The notes beneath the pieces were generated by a model. That model saw nothing but the letters and a program-made list of their open reading frames with translations, was not told where the DNA came from and searched no databases. From Acidaminococcus fermentans (GTDB lineage Bacteria > Bacillota > Negativicutes > Acidaminococcales > Acidaminococcaceae), in contig NZ_VULN01000001.1 of assembly GCF_009696675.1 (NCBI RefSeq), forward strand, positions 186,001-250,000: a DNA stretch of 64,000 bases. The letters run 5' to 3'. Position 1 is the stretch's first letter; each line of letters opens with the position of its first letter. This document shows positions 35,944 to 44,451 of this stretch, piece after piece. The position numbers were made by a program, and so were the translations under genes.

Positions 35944-36861
35944 TTATTTTTCGTTGAGATATTCCTCGGCGAAATGGACGGCCACGGCCCCATCCGCTGC
36001 TGCGGTGATGATCTGGCGCACGGCCTTGGTCCGCACATCCCCTACGGCGAACACCCCGGGGACGGAGGTTTTGGTGTCTTCCCCCGCCACAATGTAGCCG
36101 TTTCTGTCCGTTTCCACCTGGCCCTTCACCAGGTCGTTTTCCGGCAGCTGGCCGATGGCCACAAAGAGCCCGTCCACCGGCAAGACGGATGTTTCTCCGG
36201 TCTTCACGTTCTTCAGTTTCAGCCCGGTAAGCTTCTTGTCCGCCTGGAGCCCGGCAACCACACTGTTCCAGATAATCTCCACCCCGGCATCCTTCAGCCG
36301 CTGGAGATAGACGGGAGTGGCCCGGAGGGTATCCCGGCGGTGGATCAGGTATACCTTGCTGGCCAGTTTGGCCAGGTACAGGGCGTCCCCTACGGCCGTA
36401 TTGCCCCCGCCGTTCACCGCCACCACCTTGTCCTTGTAGAAGCTGCCGTCACAGGTGGCGCAGTAGGCCACACCCCGGTTCACCAGGCCGTCCTCCTGGG
36501 GGATCCCCAGTTTCCGGGGATGGGCCCCGGTAGCCAGGATCACCGTCCGGCCCAGGAAAGTGCCTTCGGAAGTTTCTGCCACTTTGGGGTTGGCGGAAAG
36601 GTCCAGCTTGGTCACTTCCGCATACACCGTTTCCGCACCGGCCTTTTCCGCCCCTTCCTGCATCCGTTCTCCCAGTTCGAAGCCGTCCACCACTCCCGGG
36701 AATCCGGGATAGTTTTCCACATCACTAGTGGTGGCCATCTGGCCTCCGGGAGAGAGTTTTTCCAGCACGGCGGTGGAAAAGCCGCTCCGGGCCCCGTAAA
36801 GAGCCGCCGTATAGCCTGCAGGGCCCCCGCCGATGATCAGGATGTCATAGATTTTGCTCAT
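35944..36861 (-). CDS. trxB: Thioredoxin reductase
   Basis: TrxB passes electrons from NADPH through FAD to thioredoxin. The 305-aa protein begins at 36861, where its ATG overlaps the trxA stop (ATGA). The FAD motif is IIGGGPAGYTAALYGAR near residue 8, the redox cysteines are CATC in GVAYCATCDG near 133, the NADPH motif is VNGGGNTAVGDAL, and the FAD-binding end is FAVGDVRTK near 275. It follows trxA in one transcript. Confidence 0.95.
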   Translation of the reverse strand: MSKIYDILIIGGGPAGYTAALYGARSGFSTAVLEKLSPGGQMATTSDVENYPGFPGVVDGFELGERMQEGAEKAGAETVYAEVTKLDLSANPKVAETSEGTFLGRTVILATGAHPRKLGIPQEDGLVNRGVAYCATCDGSFYKDKVVAVNGGGNTAVGDALYLAKLASKVYLIHRRDTLRATPVYLQRLKDAGVEIIWNSVVAGLQADKKLTGLKLKNVKTGETSVLPVDGLFVAIGQLPENDLVKGQVETDRNGYIVAGEDTKTSVPGVFAVGDVRTKAVRQIITAAADGAVAVHFAEEYLNEK

Positions 36862-37184
36862 AATACCCCTTTCTCCTGGAGCCAGGTCTTCACCGCCGCC
36901 TTGGAAGGCGGGTTCACCAGCAGTTCGCTGCACTGGCCTTCCTTCACCAGCATCAGGCTGGGGATGGTTTCGATCTTGAACTGTTCCGCCAGTTCCCGTT
37001 CTTCGTCGATGTTCACGGCCCCGAAAGAAACCTTGTCGGCGATTTCCATGGCCAGCTGGCCCAGAGCCGGTTTCAGCCGTTTGCAGTAGCCGCACCAGGG
37101 GGCGGAAAAGCCCACCACCATGGGTTTGCTGCTGTGGAGCACCTCTTTGTCAAAATTGTCTTTGGTAATATGTAAGAAATCCAT
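36858..37184 (-). CDS. trxA: Thioredoxin with a WCGYC active site
   Basis: The 108-aa protein is a single thioredoxin domain. The active site near residues 30-34 reads WCGYC instead of the usual WCGPC, and the cis-proline region is ETIPSLMLVKEG. The proline replacement usually shifts redox potential and is seen in atypical thioredoxins. It is directly coupled to trxB, so TrxB is presumably its reductase. An AAGGAGG site lies upstream. Confidence 0.92.
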   Translation of the reverse strand: MDFLHITKDNFDKEVLHSSKPMVVGFSAPWCGYCKRLKPALGQLAMEIADKVSFGAVNIDEERELAEQFKIETIPSLMLVKEGQCSELLVNPPSKAAVKTWLQEKGVL

Positions 37185-37223
37185 AAGAATAACCTCCTTG
37201 AAGGACCCGTTGGGATCTGTGAT

Positions 37224-37258
37224 ACTGTAATTTTAGCAAATACAGTTAAGAAAGTCAA
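37224..37258 (-). promoter_or_regulatory. trxA promoter with an overlapping dyad
   Basis: On the minus strand TTGACT (37253-37258) and TAAAAT (37230-37235) are 17 bp apart. A perfect 6-bp dyad ACTGTA-N11-TACAGT (37224-37246) overlaps the -10, a typical repressor position. The Rrf2 protein encoded at the end of the operon is a candidate ligand. Confidence 0.65.
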
Positions 37259-37260
37259 GA

Positions 37261-37574
37261 GGGGGATGTTGCACATAACGTGCAACACCCCCCTGGTCGG
37301 AAGTCAACAGTCATCGGACGAAGGAAGGAATCTGCAACTGCAGGTTCCTGTGAATGGAAACGCCGCCTCCGGCGGCTAACCCACCACCATTGCGCAAGCG
37401 CAACGGTCCCCCGCCCTTGTAAAGGGCGGATAATCGCTCGGGCCTTTGGCCCATTGCCTTTTTTATCAGGAAAGTACAAGGGCGCAAGCCCGCGTACTTT
37501 CTATCCGCCCTTTTCAAGGGCGGGGGACCAGCCGTCAGGCTGGTGGTGGGTTAGCAGCGTTAGGCTGCGTTTCC
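37261..37574. repeat. Family B palindromic repeat, copy 3, with left module
   Basis: From the left: hairpin GATGTTGCAC / GTGCAACAC closed by C-runs (37261-37292), heptads AGTCAAC and AGTCATC (37302-37315), hairpin GGAATCTGCA / TGCAGGTTCC, then the B body from GGAAACGCC at 37356 to GCGTTTCC at 37574. The core is short in this copy. A GGAACCCG / CGGGTTCC hairpin and CCGCTGA heptads (37610-37623) complete the right side, before the next gene stop. No gene lies in 37185-37647. Confidence 0.85.
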
Positions 37575-37647
37575 CTTCCAGGAACCCGTTCCCGGGTTCC
37601 TTCCTTCGTCCGCTGACCGCTGACAGGCTGCAGCCCCCGGCAGCCTT

Positions 37648-38958
37648 TTATTTCCCCTCATGGGTCCCCAGCTGGATGGTCACGCAGGCGGCGATCAGCA
37701 GGGCGTACACGTAGTAGCAGTACTTCATTACGTCCAGGGGCGAAGTGCCTGCCAGCTGGGTGACGATGAGCATGCCTCCGTCGTGGGGCATGACGCACAG
37801 GAAGCTGCAGGCGAAAATGTCTACCAGGCTGGCCAGCCGTTTGGGCGCGATGTCATACTTCTTCCCGATCACCTTGGCAATGGGACAGGTGACGATAATG
37901 GCAATGGTGTTGTTCACCATGGCAGCGGACAGGAGCCCGCTCAAAAGCCCGATGCCGTATTCCGCCCCTTTCCGGCCGTGGATCCAGCCGGTGATCTTCC
38001 CCACCAGCCATTCCACGCCCCCGTAGTACCGGACCAGGCCGATGATCCCGGACACCAGGATGGCCACCATGCTGATGGAGAACATGTCCGCCATGCCATC
38101 TCCCAGCCCCTTGGCCCAGCCGAAAATGTCCACGGTGCCCTGAAGGAGCCCGATGCACCCGGTAAGGAGGATCCCCCCGAAGAGCACCAAAGCCACGTTG
38201 ATCCCCATCAGGGCCAGCACCAGCACCACCACATAGGGCAGCACCTGGAGCAGGTTGTAATCCCCCACCTGGATGCCTCCCTGGACCTGGCCGCTGACCA
38301 GGTAGAACAGCACCAGGCTCACCAGGGCTGCCGGCAGGGCAATGGCAAAGTTCATCCGGAACTTGTCCTTCATTTTGGATCCGCACCCTTCCGCCGCCGC
38401 AATGGTGGTGTCAGAGATCATGGACAGGTTGTCCCCGAAATAAGAGCCGCAGATCACCGCAGCGCACACGGCGGCCGCGTTGAGTCCCGCCCCCTGGGCC
38501 ACCCCGATGGCCACCGGAGCCATGGCGGCAATGGTGCCCATGCTGGTGCCGATGGCAGTGGAAATGAAGCAGCACATCAGGAACACCCCGGGAATCAGGA
38601 AGGACGGCGGCACGAACTGGAGACAGAAATTCACCACGGAAGTCTTCCCCCCGATGGCAGCCGCTGCCCCCTGGAACCCCCCGGCCAGGAGATAGATCAG
38701 TACGATCATCATCACCCCGGAATCTCCCATGCCGGTGCAGAAGACTTTCAGTTTTTCATCGATGGGGCCCTTTTTCCACAGCATAAAGGCCACCAGGGTC
38801 CCGGCCAGAAGGGCCACGTGCCGGGGCAGGAAGCTGAAGGGCTTGGGGATCCCCAGCAGGGTAAAGGCCAGCCCGCAGCCGATGTACAAAGCCAGGAAGA
38901 CAATGAGGGGCAGGAAGGCCACACCCCCCAGGTTGCGGCTGTCGTCATTTTGGTTCAT
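37648..38958 (-). CDS. NhaC-family antiporter, second copy
   Basis: The ATG at 38958 follows GGAAAGG, giving 436 aa. About eleven to twelve hydrophobic segments are present. Family blocks include FISTAIGTSMGTIAAMAPVAIG near residue 135 and ICGSYFGDNLSMISDTTIAA near 175. Compared with the 10714 gene, this protein is closer to the carboxylate/H+ or Na+/H+ exchangers annotated in Negativicutes. It lies downstream of the skp terminator and upstream of B copy 3. Confidence 0.85.
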   Translation of the reverse strand: MNQNDDSRNLGGVAFLPLIVFLALYIGCGLAFTLLGIPKPFSFLPRHVALLAGTLVAFMLWKKGPIDEKLKVFCTGMGDSGVMMIVLIYLLAGGFQGAAAAIGGKTSVVNFCLQFVPPSFLIPGVFLMCCFISTAIGTSMGTIAAMAPVAIGVAQGAGLNAAAVCAAVICGSYFGDNLSMISDTTIAAAEGCGSKMKDKFRMNFAIALPAALVSLVLFYLVSGQVQGGIQVGDYNLLQVLPYVVVLVLALMGINVALVLFGGILLTGCIGLLQGTVDIFGWAKGLGDGMADMFSISMVAILVSGIIGLVRYYGGVEWLVGKITGWIHGRKGAEYGIGLLSGLLSAAMVNNTIAIIVTCPIAKVIGKKYDIAPKRLASLVDIFACSFLCVMPHDGGMLIVTQLAGTSPLDVMKYCYYVYALLIAACVTIQLGTHEGK

Positions 38959-38980
38959 TGTTTTTTCCTTTCCAAATGCA

Positions 38981-39008
38981 AAAAAGGTGCTGCCAGGCAG
39001 CACCTTTC
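38981..39008 (-). terminator. skp terminator
   Basis: AAAGGTGCTGCC / CAGCACCTTT with T-run on the minus strand lies between skp and the downstream antiporter, whose ribosome site follows immediately. Confidence 0.75.
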
Positions 39009-39018
39009 CGTGTCCGAT

Positions 39019-39453
39019 TTATTTTGCTCCTACGGCCTTCATCACATCGTTGGTGATGTCCACGCCGCCGTCAACTACGGCACCGGCGCTGAGAACCGTG
39101 TTGATGCCCTTTTCCTTGGCCACTTTGTGGACTGCGGTCAGGATCTTCTTCCGGATAGGATCGAACAGATCCTGTTCTCTCTTGGCAATCCGTTCGGTCA
39201 GGGTGTTGTCCAGGGCCCGTTTGCCGTTATCGTCCAGGCTGGGGGCCTTTTCCTGGAATTCCTTCTGGGCGTTCTGCTGTTCCAGGCTCATGGCAGCCCG
39301 GGCAGAGGCGAAATCAGGATGGTGGGAGAATACGGTATTTAAATCCACATAACCGATGGTTTCGGCAGCATAGGCCGTAGCCGGAACCAGGGCGCCAGAG
39401 CAGCCAACGCACACCAGCAGGGCCATAACCAGGGCCATCAATTGCTTTTTCAC
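39019..39453 (-). CDS. OmpH/Skp-family periplasmic chaperone
   Basis: The 144-aa protein has a signal peptide with a possible lipobox-like cysteine region (MKKQLMALVMALLVCVGCSGALVPATAYAAE). An Skp-like coiled-coil body follows (GYVDLNTVFSHHPDFASARAAM, then a charged helix to about residue 105). Skp carries outer-membrane proteins across the periplasm, so this gene is direct support for a diderm envelope in an otherwise Firmicutes-like genome. Confidence 0.85.
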   Translation of the reverse strand: MKKQLMALVMALLVCVGCSGALVPATAYAAETIGYVDLNTVFSHHPDFASARAAMSLEQQNAQKEFQEKAPSLDDNGKRALDNTLTERIAKREQDLFDPIRKKILTAVHKVAKEKGINTVLSAGAVVDGGVDITNDVMKAVGAK

Positions 39454-39547
39454 TGAAAATCATCCTTTCTTCTGTAAGAATCCTTCTAAAGCAACAGCGA
39501 ATCTAACAGGAGTCATTATATCATGAGTGGTTTTCGGACGCAAGCGA

Positions 39548-39575
39548 AAAAGGGGGTGTGGATTTTCCACACCCC
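39548..39575 (-). terminator. copZ-like gene terminator
   Basis: GGGGGTGTGG / CCACACCCCC closed by AAAAT and followed by five T on the minus strand, 13 nt after the stop. Confidence 0.8.
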
Positions 39576-39587
39576 CGGCCCCGGCTC

Positions 39588-39788
39588 TCACGCCAATTCA
39601 TACCCTGCTTCTTCGATGACCTTCTTGAATTCATCCTGGGGGATGTCCCGGTCAGCGGTCACTTTGGCAGTGCCTTTTTCCAGGTTGACGTCCACACTGG
39701 ATACGCCGGCCATGGCGGCCAGGGCATCATGGACGTGTTTCTGGCAGTTGACGCACATCATTCCATTGACTTTCAGTTCTTTTTCCAT
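39588..39788 (-). CDS. Heavy-metal-associated (CopZ-like) domain protein
   Basis: The 66-aa protein is one HMA domain with the metal motif NGMMCVNCQKHV near residues 8-19. The ATG at 39788 follows AAGGAGGAA. Single-domain HMA proteins are copper chaperones. It is 42 nt downstream of the CsoR-family regulator, so the pair is probably one metal-responsive operon. The matching copper ATPase is not in the window. Confidence 0.88.
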   Translation of the reverse strand: MEKELKVNGMMCVNCQKHVHDALAAMAGVSSVDVNLEKGTAKVTADRDIPQDEFKKVIEEAGYELA

Positions 39789-39830
39789 TACAGTTCCTCC
39801 TTCAATTTCCACAGGCAGTACGCCGTTTTT

Positions 39831-40121
39831 TCATTTCATCAGTTTCTGCAGGGTTTCGCACAGTTCGTCCACTACAGAATCGTCCCCGGCCCGGATGTCG
39901 TTGACCACACAGCTTTTGATGTGGTTGGCCAGGAGCTTTTTGTTGAAGGCATTGAGGCCGCAGGTGATGGCACTGACCTGGGTCAGGATGTCCACACAGT
40001 ACCGGTCTTCTTCCAGCATTTTTTTCACTCCCCGCACCTGGCCTTCAATCCGGTTCAAACGGGTGATCAGGTCCTGATAATCCTTCCCATTCTTGTCCCG
40101 CATTGTCTTCAGATGTTCCAT
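39831..40121 (-). CDS. CsoR/RcnR-family metal-sensing repressor
   Basis: The 96-aa all-helical protein belongs to the DUF156 family. It has RLNRIEGQVRGVKKMLEEDRYCVDIL (Cys near 42) and HIKSCV with the His-x3-Cys pair near 67 and 71. That Cys/His/Cys set is the Cu(I)-binding pattern of CsoR. It likely represses itself and the CopZ-like gene. The RcnR/FrmR N-terminal histidine or proline pattern is absent, favouring CsoR. Confidence 0.88.
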   Translation of the reverse strand: MEHLKTMRDKNGKDYQDLITRLNRIEGQVRGVKKMLEEDRYCVDILTQVSAITCGLNAFNKKLLANHIKSCVVNDIRAGDDSVVDELCETLQKLMK

Positions 40122-40144
40122 GGTACTATACCTCCGTTACGTAT

Positions 40145-40188
40145 ATTGTAGCCATGGAAAAAGGGATTGTCAAGTGACAATCCCTTTT
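40145..40188 (-). promoter_or_regulatory. csoR promoter embedded in a terminator hairpin
   Basis: On the minus strand TTGACA (40168-40173) and TACAAT (40145-40150) are 17 bp apart. The -35 is part of the right arm of a hairpin AAAAAGGGATTGTCA / TGACAATCCCTTTTT (40158-40188), which is itself a bidirectional terminator. Confidence 0.7.
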
Positions 40189-40189
40189 T

Positions 40190-40566
40190 GGTCAGCAACC
40201 GATGGAAGCCAAACGCAAATGCGTTTGGCCACGATGGGAAACGCCGCCAAGGCGGCTAACCCACCACCATTGCGCCAGCGCAACGGTCCCCCGCCCTTGT
40301 AAAGGGCGGATAAAAACTCGGGACATAAAGTCCCTCGTTTTGAGGTACGCGCAATCCTTCATTTCAGGGTATGCAGACTTGCTGCCCTGGTGCCCCAAGC
40401 AATGGGCCGGAGGCCCGAGCGTATATCCGCCCTTTTCAAGGGCGGGGGACCAGCCGCAAGGCTGGTGGTGGGTTAGCAGCCCCCGGCTGCGTTTCCCTTC
40501 AACGCCAAACGCCTGCCGCGTTTGGCCTCATCCGGCCATTGACCATTGACTATTGACTATTGACAA
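40190..40566. repeat. Family B palindromic repeat, copy 4, with both modules
   Basis: The left flank has heptad-like GTCAGCA and a CCAAACGCA / TGCGTTTGG hairpin. The B body runs about 40237-40495 with full arms. The right flank has a matching hairpin CCAAACGC / GCGTTTGG (40506-40525), then four heptads CCATTGA, CCATTGA, CTATTGA, CTATTGA (40536-40563), ending near the ileS stop. The two flanking hairpins share sequence, suggesting copying or conversion between the ends. No gene lies in 40122-40572. Confidence 0.87.
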
Positions 40567-40572
40567 CCAGTG

Positions 40573-43377
40573 TCACTCCACCGCCTCACAGCACTTGGCA
40601 CACAGGGTGGGATGCTTGGGATCCTGGCCTACGGTCTTGCTGTAGCACCAGCACCGTTCACATTTCTCCCCTTCGGCAGCTTCCACCAGCACCTTCAGGT
40701 CGTCCCGGCCGGTGGCTTCCCCGGCATCGGTGAGCCCTTCGTGGACTTCCGCCTGGGACACGATCAGGAGCGCCGGCAGATCCTTTTCCACGGCCTTCAG
40801 TTCCGCCAGGGCATCCCCGGTGGCGAACAGTTCCACCTTGGCATCCAGGGAATGGCCGATGGTCTTGGCCCGGCGGGCCCCTTCCAGCACCTTGGTGATT
40901 TCACCCCGGATGGCGATGAAGGCATCCCATTTGGCCTTCAGGTCTTCCTTCACATATTCCGGATGAGCCTGGGGCCAGGGCAGCATCTGCACGCTCTTGG
41001 GCGCGTCAGCCGGCTTGTTCATATATTGGTACACTTCTTCCATGGTGAAGCTCAGCACAGGCATCAGCATCACCATCAGTTCCCGGAGGATCTGGGTCAT
41101 GGCAGTCTGGGCGGACCGGCGGGCCTTGCTGTCCTTCCGGCTGGTGTACAGACGGTCTTTGATGATGTCCAGATAGAAGGAGCTCATGTCCACGGTGCAG
41201 AAATCGTGGATGGCATGGAACAGCACGTGGAAATCGTAGGTTTCATAGGCTTCGGTCACGTCCTTCTTCAGGGCTTCGAAGCGCATGAGGGCCCACTGGT
41301 CCAGTTCTTCCATGTTGGCAAAGGCCACCTTCTGGGTTTCGTAATCGAAATCATGGGTGTTCCCCAGGATGTACCGGATGGTGTTCCGGACTTTCCGGTA
41401 GGCTTCCGCCAGCTGCTTCAGGATTACCGGGGAGATCCGCACATCCTGCTTGTAGTCGGAAGAAGCCGCCCACAGCCGGACGATATCCGCCCCGTACTGG
41501 TCGATGACTTCCTGGGGCACCACCACGTTCCCCAGGGATTTGGACATTTTCCGGCCTTCCCCGTCCAGCACATAGCCGTGGGTCAGCACGCTCCGGTAGG
41601 GAGCCTTGCCGGTGACGGCCACACTGGTCAGAAGAGAGCTCTGGAACCAGCCTCTGTGCTGGTCACTGCCTTCCAGGTACATGTCTGCCGGCCAGCTCAG
41701 TTCCGGACGGCGCTTGCATACCCCCATGTGGGAGGAGCCGCTGTCGAACCACACGTCCATGATGTCCTTTTCCTTCCGGAAGTGGGTGCCCCCGCATTTG
41801 GGGCATTTGGTCCCTTCCGGCAGCAGTTCTTCAGCGGTGTGGTTCCACCAGGCGTCGCTGCCTTCTTTATCGAAAATGGTGGCGATTTTTTCCACCGTGT
41901 CTTCGTCGATCAGAGGTTCCCCGCAGTCTTCGCAGTAGAAGATGGGGATGGGCACGCCCCAGACTCTCTGCCGGGAAATGCACCAGTCATGCCGGTCGGC
42001 CACCATGTTGTGGATCCGGGATTCGCCCCAGCTGGGGATCCACTGGACGTCTTCGGAGATGGCTTTCAGGGCCTTGTCCCGGAACCCGTCCACGGAAGCG
42101 AACCACTGCTCGGAAGCCCGGAAGATGATGGGGTTCTTGCAGCGCCAGCAGTGGGCGTACTGGTGATGGATGGTCTTTTTGCCCAGGATGGCGTTCTGTT
42201 CCGCCAGATGTTTGATCACCAGGCCGTTGCTGTCAAAGACGAACTTGCCCTGGAACAGTTCCCCGGCTTCTGCGGTGAAGCAGCCCTTCTGGTCCACCGG
42301 GCACAGGATGGGCAGCTTGTATTTCAGACCGGTGAGATAGTCCACGTCCCCATGGCCGGGAGCCGTATGGACGCAGCCGGAACCGGCTTCCTTGTCCACA
42401 TAGTCCGCCAGCACCACCAGGGATTTCCGGTGGTTGTATTCCGGGAAGGGATGTTCGCATTCCGCATATTCAAAGGCACGGCCTTTGGTGGTCCCCAGCA
42501 CAGGGCCGAATTCCACCCCGCATTCCTGGGCCACTTTGTCCACCATGTCGGCGGCCATGATCAGCACTTCCCCGTTGTATTCCACCCAGGCATAGTCAAA
42601 GTCCGGGTTCAGGGCCACAGCCACGTTGGCAGGAATGGTCCAGGGGGTGGTGGTCCAGATCACCATATAAGCTTTTTTGCCCTTGGCGGCTTCCGGAGTC
42701 AGCCCGTTGTCTTTTACCAGGGGCATCTTCACGAAAATGGTGGGCGTCTTCTGGTCGGCGTATTCGATTTCCGCCTCGGCCAGGGCAGTTTCGCAGTGAG
42801 GGCACCAGTATACGGTCTTCTTCCCTTTATAGATGTAGCCCTTGTTGGCCATGGTGCCGAACACCCGGATCTGTTCCGCTTCGAAATGAGGATCCAGGGT
42901 TACATAGGGATGGTCCCAGTCACCCAGCACGCCCAGCCGTTTGAAGTCCTTCCGCTGGGTGTCGATCCACTGAAGGGCATATTCCCGGCACATTTTTCGC
43001 AGTTCCACCGGGGACAGCTTGTGACGGTCCACCCCGGTGGCCTTCAGGCAGGCATGTTCGATGGGCATGCCGTGGGTATCCCAGCCGGGGACGTAGGGGG
43101 TGTCATAGCCCTGGGCGTATTTGTATTTGATGATGATGTCCTTCAGGACCTTGTTCAGAGCATGGCCCATGTGGATCTTGCCGTTGGCGTAGGGAGGTCC
43201 GTCGTGGAGGACGAACTTCTTGTGGCCTGCATGGAGTTTCTGTTTCTCTCCATAGATATCATTTTTGTACCAGAAATCCAGGAAATCCGGTTCCCGTTTG
43301 GGCAGCCCTGCCCGCATGGGGAATTCCGTTTCCGGAAGATTCAGGGTTGCTGCGTACTTGTCGTCTTTCTTGCTCAC
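40573..43377 (-). CDS. ileS: Isoleucyl-tRNA synthetase
   Basis: IleS charges tRNA-Ile. The 934-aa protein is a bacterial-type class I enzyme. It has the HIGH-like motif GKIHMGHALNK near residues 57-67, the CP1 editing domain (about 190-400), the KMSKS motif KMSKSLGN near 600, and a C-terminal zinc ribbon with two CxxC pairs (CERCWC and CAKC). The start codon is GTG at 43377 behind GGAGGTG. Expression is controlled by the upstream T-box. Confidence 0.96.
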   Translation of the reverse strand: MSKKDDKYAATLNLPETEFPMRAGLPKREPDFLDFWYKNDIYGEKQKLHAGHKKFVLHDGPPYANGKIHMGHALNKVLKDIIIKYKYAQGYDTPYVPGWDTHGMPIEHACLKATGVDRHKLSPVELRKMCREYALQWIDTQRKDFKRLGVLGDWDHPYVTLDPHFEAEQIRVFGTMANKGYIYKGKKTVYWCPHCETALAEAEIEYADQKTPTIFVKMPLVKDNGLTPEAAKGKKAYMVIWTTTPWTIPANVAVALNPDFDYAWVEYNGEVLIMAADMVDKVAQECGVEFGPVLGTTKGRAFEYAECEHPFPEYNHRKSLVVLADYVDKEAGSGCVHTAPGHGDVDYLTGLKYKLPILCPVDQKGCFTAEAGELFQGKFVFDSNGLVIKHLAEQNAILGKKTIHHQYAHCWRCKNPIIFRASEQWFASVDGFRDKALKAISEDVQWIPSWGESRIHNMVADRHDWCISRQRVWGVPIPIFYCEDCGEPLIDEDTVEKIATIFDKEGSDAWWNHTAEELLPEGTKCPKCGGTHFRKEKDIMDVWFDSGSSHMGVCKRRPELSWPADMYLEGSDQHRGWFQSSLLTSVAVTGKAPYRSVLTHGYVLDGEGRKMSKSLGNVVVPQEVIDQYGADIVRLWAASSDYKQDVRISPVILKQLAEAYRKVRNTIRYILGNTHDFDYETQKVAFANMEELDQWALMRFEALKKDVTEAYETYDFHVLFHAIHDFCTVDMSSFYLDIIKDRLYTSRKDSKARRSAQTAMTQILRELMVMLMPVLSFTMEEVYQYMNKPADAPKSVQMLPWPQAHPEYVKEDLKAKWDAFIAIRGEITKVLEGARRAKTIGHSLDAKVELFATGDALAELKAVEKDLPALLIVSQAEVHEGLTDAGEATGRDDLKVLVEAAEGEKCERCWCYSKTVGQDPKHPTLCAKCCEAVE

Positions 43378-43390
43378 TCTTGCACACCTC

Positions 43391-43637
43391 CAAAAAAATA
43401 AATCCCGTCCCCCGAAAGGGACGGGACAAAAGGGCCCGTGGTACCACCCTCATGACAGCTTTGCTGCCACTCTTGTATGGGATAACGGTCATAACCCGGG
43501 TCCCCTACTGCTGGTTCAAAGACCGGCTCCAGAGTGATCTTCCGCAAAAGGCCTCCTGTCCGGGCTCCCACCCTCCCCGGATCGCTGTACCAGCCAGAAG
43601 CGTACTGTCTCTGTCATCGCCTGTTGGTTTGAAATTC
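43391..43637 (-). ncRNA. T-box leader of ileS
   Basis: Minus-strand leader with the conserved T-box element GGTGGTACCACG (about 43437-43448), whose TGGT bulge can pair with the ACCA end of uncharged tRNA-Ile. It is followed by a terminator GTCCCGTCCC / GGGACGGGA and a T-run (43391-43430). Upstream is a long Stem I with an AGTA loop-E motif in GACAGTACGC and a GAAGATCACTC specifier region, reading ATC for isoleucine. Uncharged tRNA-Ile should turn on the antiterminator form. Confidence 0.92.
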
Positions 43638-43643
43638 GTGTTT

Positions 43644-43672
43644 ATTATACACTTCTTAGACCCGGTGGTCAA
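43644..43672 (-). promoter_or_regulatory. Promoter of the ileS T-box RNA
   Basis: On the minus strand TTGACC (43667-43672) and TATAAT (43644-43649) are 17 bp apart, overlapping the 3' end of the trmH-type gene. The transcript would start near 43637. Confidence 0.75.
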
Positions 43673-44451
43673 CTGGAAAAGGAGCGGGCCGCCTGGAACA
43701 TTACGATGCCCCCGGCTACAGCCACGTTCAGGCTTTCCGCCTGGCCGGCCATGGGGATCTTCACCTTCTGGTCCGCGGCTTTGAGGAGCTCCGGGGACAC
43801 CCCTTCCGCCTCGCTGCCCAGCACCAGGGCGGTCTTGGCCGGCCACTGGAGCTTCGTCATGTCTTCCGCCCCTTCCAGGGCCGTGGCCCACAGGGCGTAT
43901 CCGTTTTTCCGGCACCAGGTTTCCAGGTCCGCCGGCTCCACCCCGGTAAGCACCGGCAGGTGGAACAGGGACCCCATGGTGGACCGGACCACCTTGGGAT
44001 TGTACAGGTCCGCCGTATCCTTCAGCAGCACCACCCCGGCGGCCCCCAGGGCATCGGCAGTGCGGATCAACGTCCCCAGGTTCCCCGGGTCCCGGATCTG
44101 GTCCAGCACCAGCACGAATCCCCGGTCCGGGGCAAAATCCCCCAGGTCCCGGGGCCGGATCTCCACCAGAGCCGCCACACTCTGAGGGTCTTCGGTGGCG
44201 GTGATCTTCTGGAGCACCGGCAGGGGCACTTCATACCAGGGCAGGCTGCTTTCTTCCGCCTTTTGTTCCCAGCCTTCCGGCAGCCGGGTAAAGAACAGGG
44301 CCCGGATATTCCATTGGGAAGCCAGGGCTTCTTCCACTGCCCGTTTCCCTTCCAGCAGGAACAGGCCTTCCTTCTGGCGGTATTTTTTCATTTTCAGGGA
44401 AGCCGCCCGCTTCACCAGCTCATTTTTCAGCGAAGTGATGGTACTGATCAT
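43669..44451 (-). CDS. SpoU/TrmH-family RNA 2'-O-methyltransferase
   Basis: The 260-aa protein has an N-terminal substrate-binding domain (KYRQKEGLFLLEGKRAVEEAL near residue 23) and a C-terminal SPOUT knot. The three SpoU motifs are visible: DQIRDPGNLGTLIRTADALG near residue 120, VLGSEAEGVSPE near 212, and IPMAGQAESLNVAVAGGIV near 232. The target is rRNA or tRNA 2'-hydroxyl, not determinable here. Its ATG overlaps the ktrA stop (ATGA). Confidence 0.9.
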   Translation of the reverse strand: MISTITSLKNELVKRAASLKMKKYRQKEGLFLLEGKRAVEEALASQWNIRALFFTRLPEGWEQKAEESSLPWYEVPLPVLQKITATEDPQSVAALVEIRPRDLGDFAPDRGFVLVLDQIRDPGNLGTLIRTADALGAAGVVLLKDTADLYNPKVVRSTMGSLFHLPVLTGVEPADLETWCRKNGYALWATALEGAEDMTKLQWPAKTALVLGSEAEGVSPELLKAADQKVKIPMAGQAESLNVAVAGGIVMFQAARSFSS

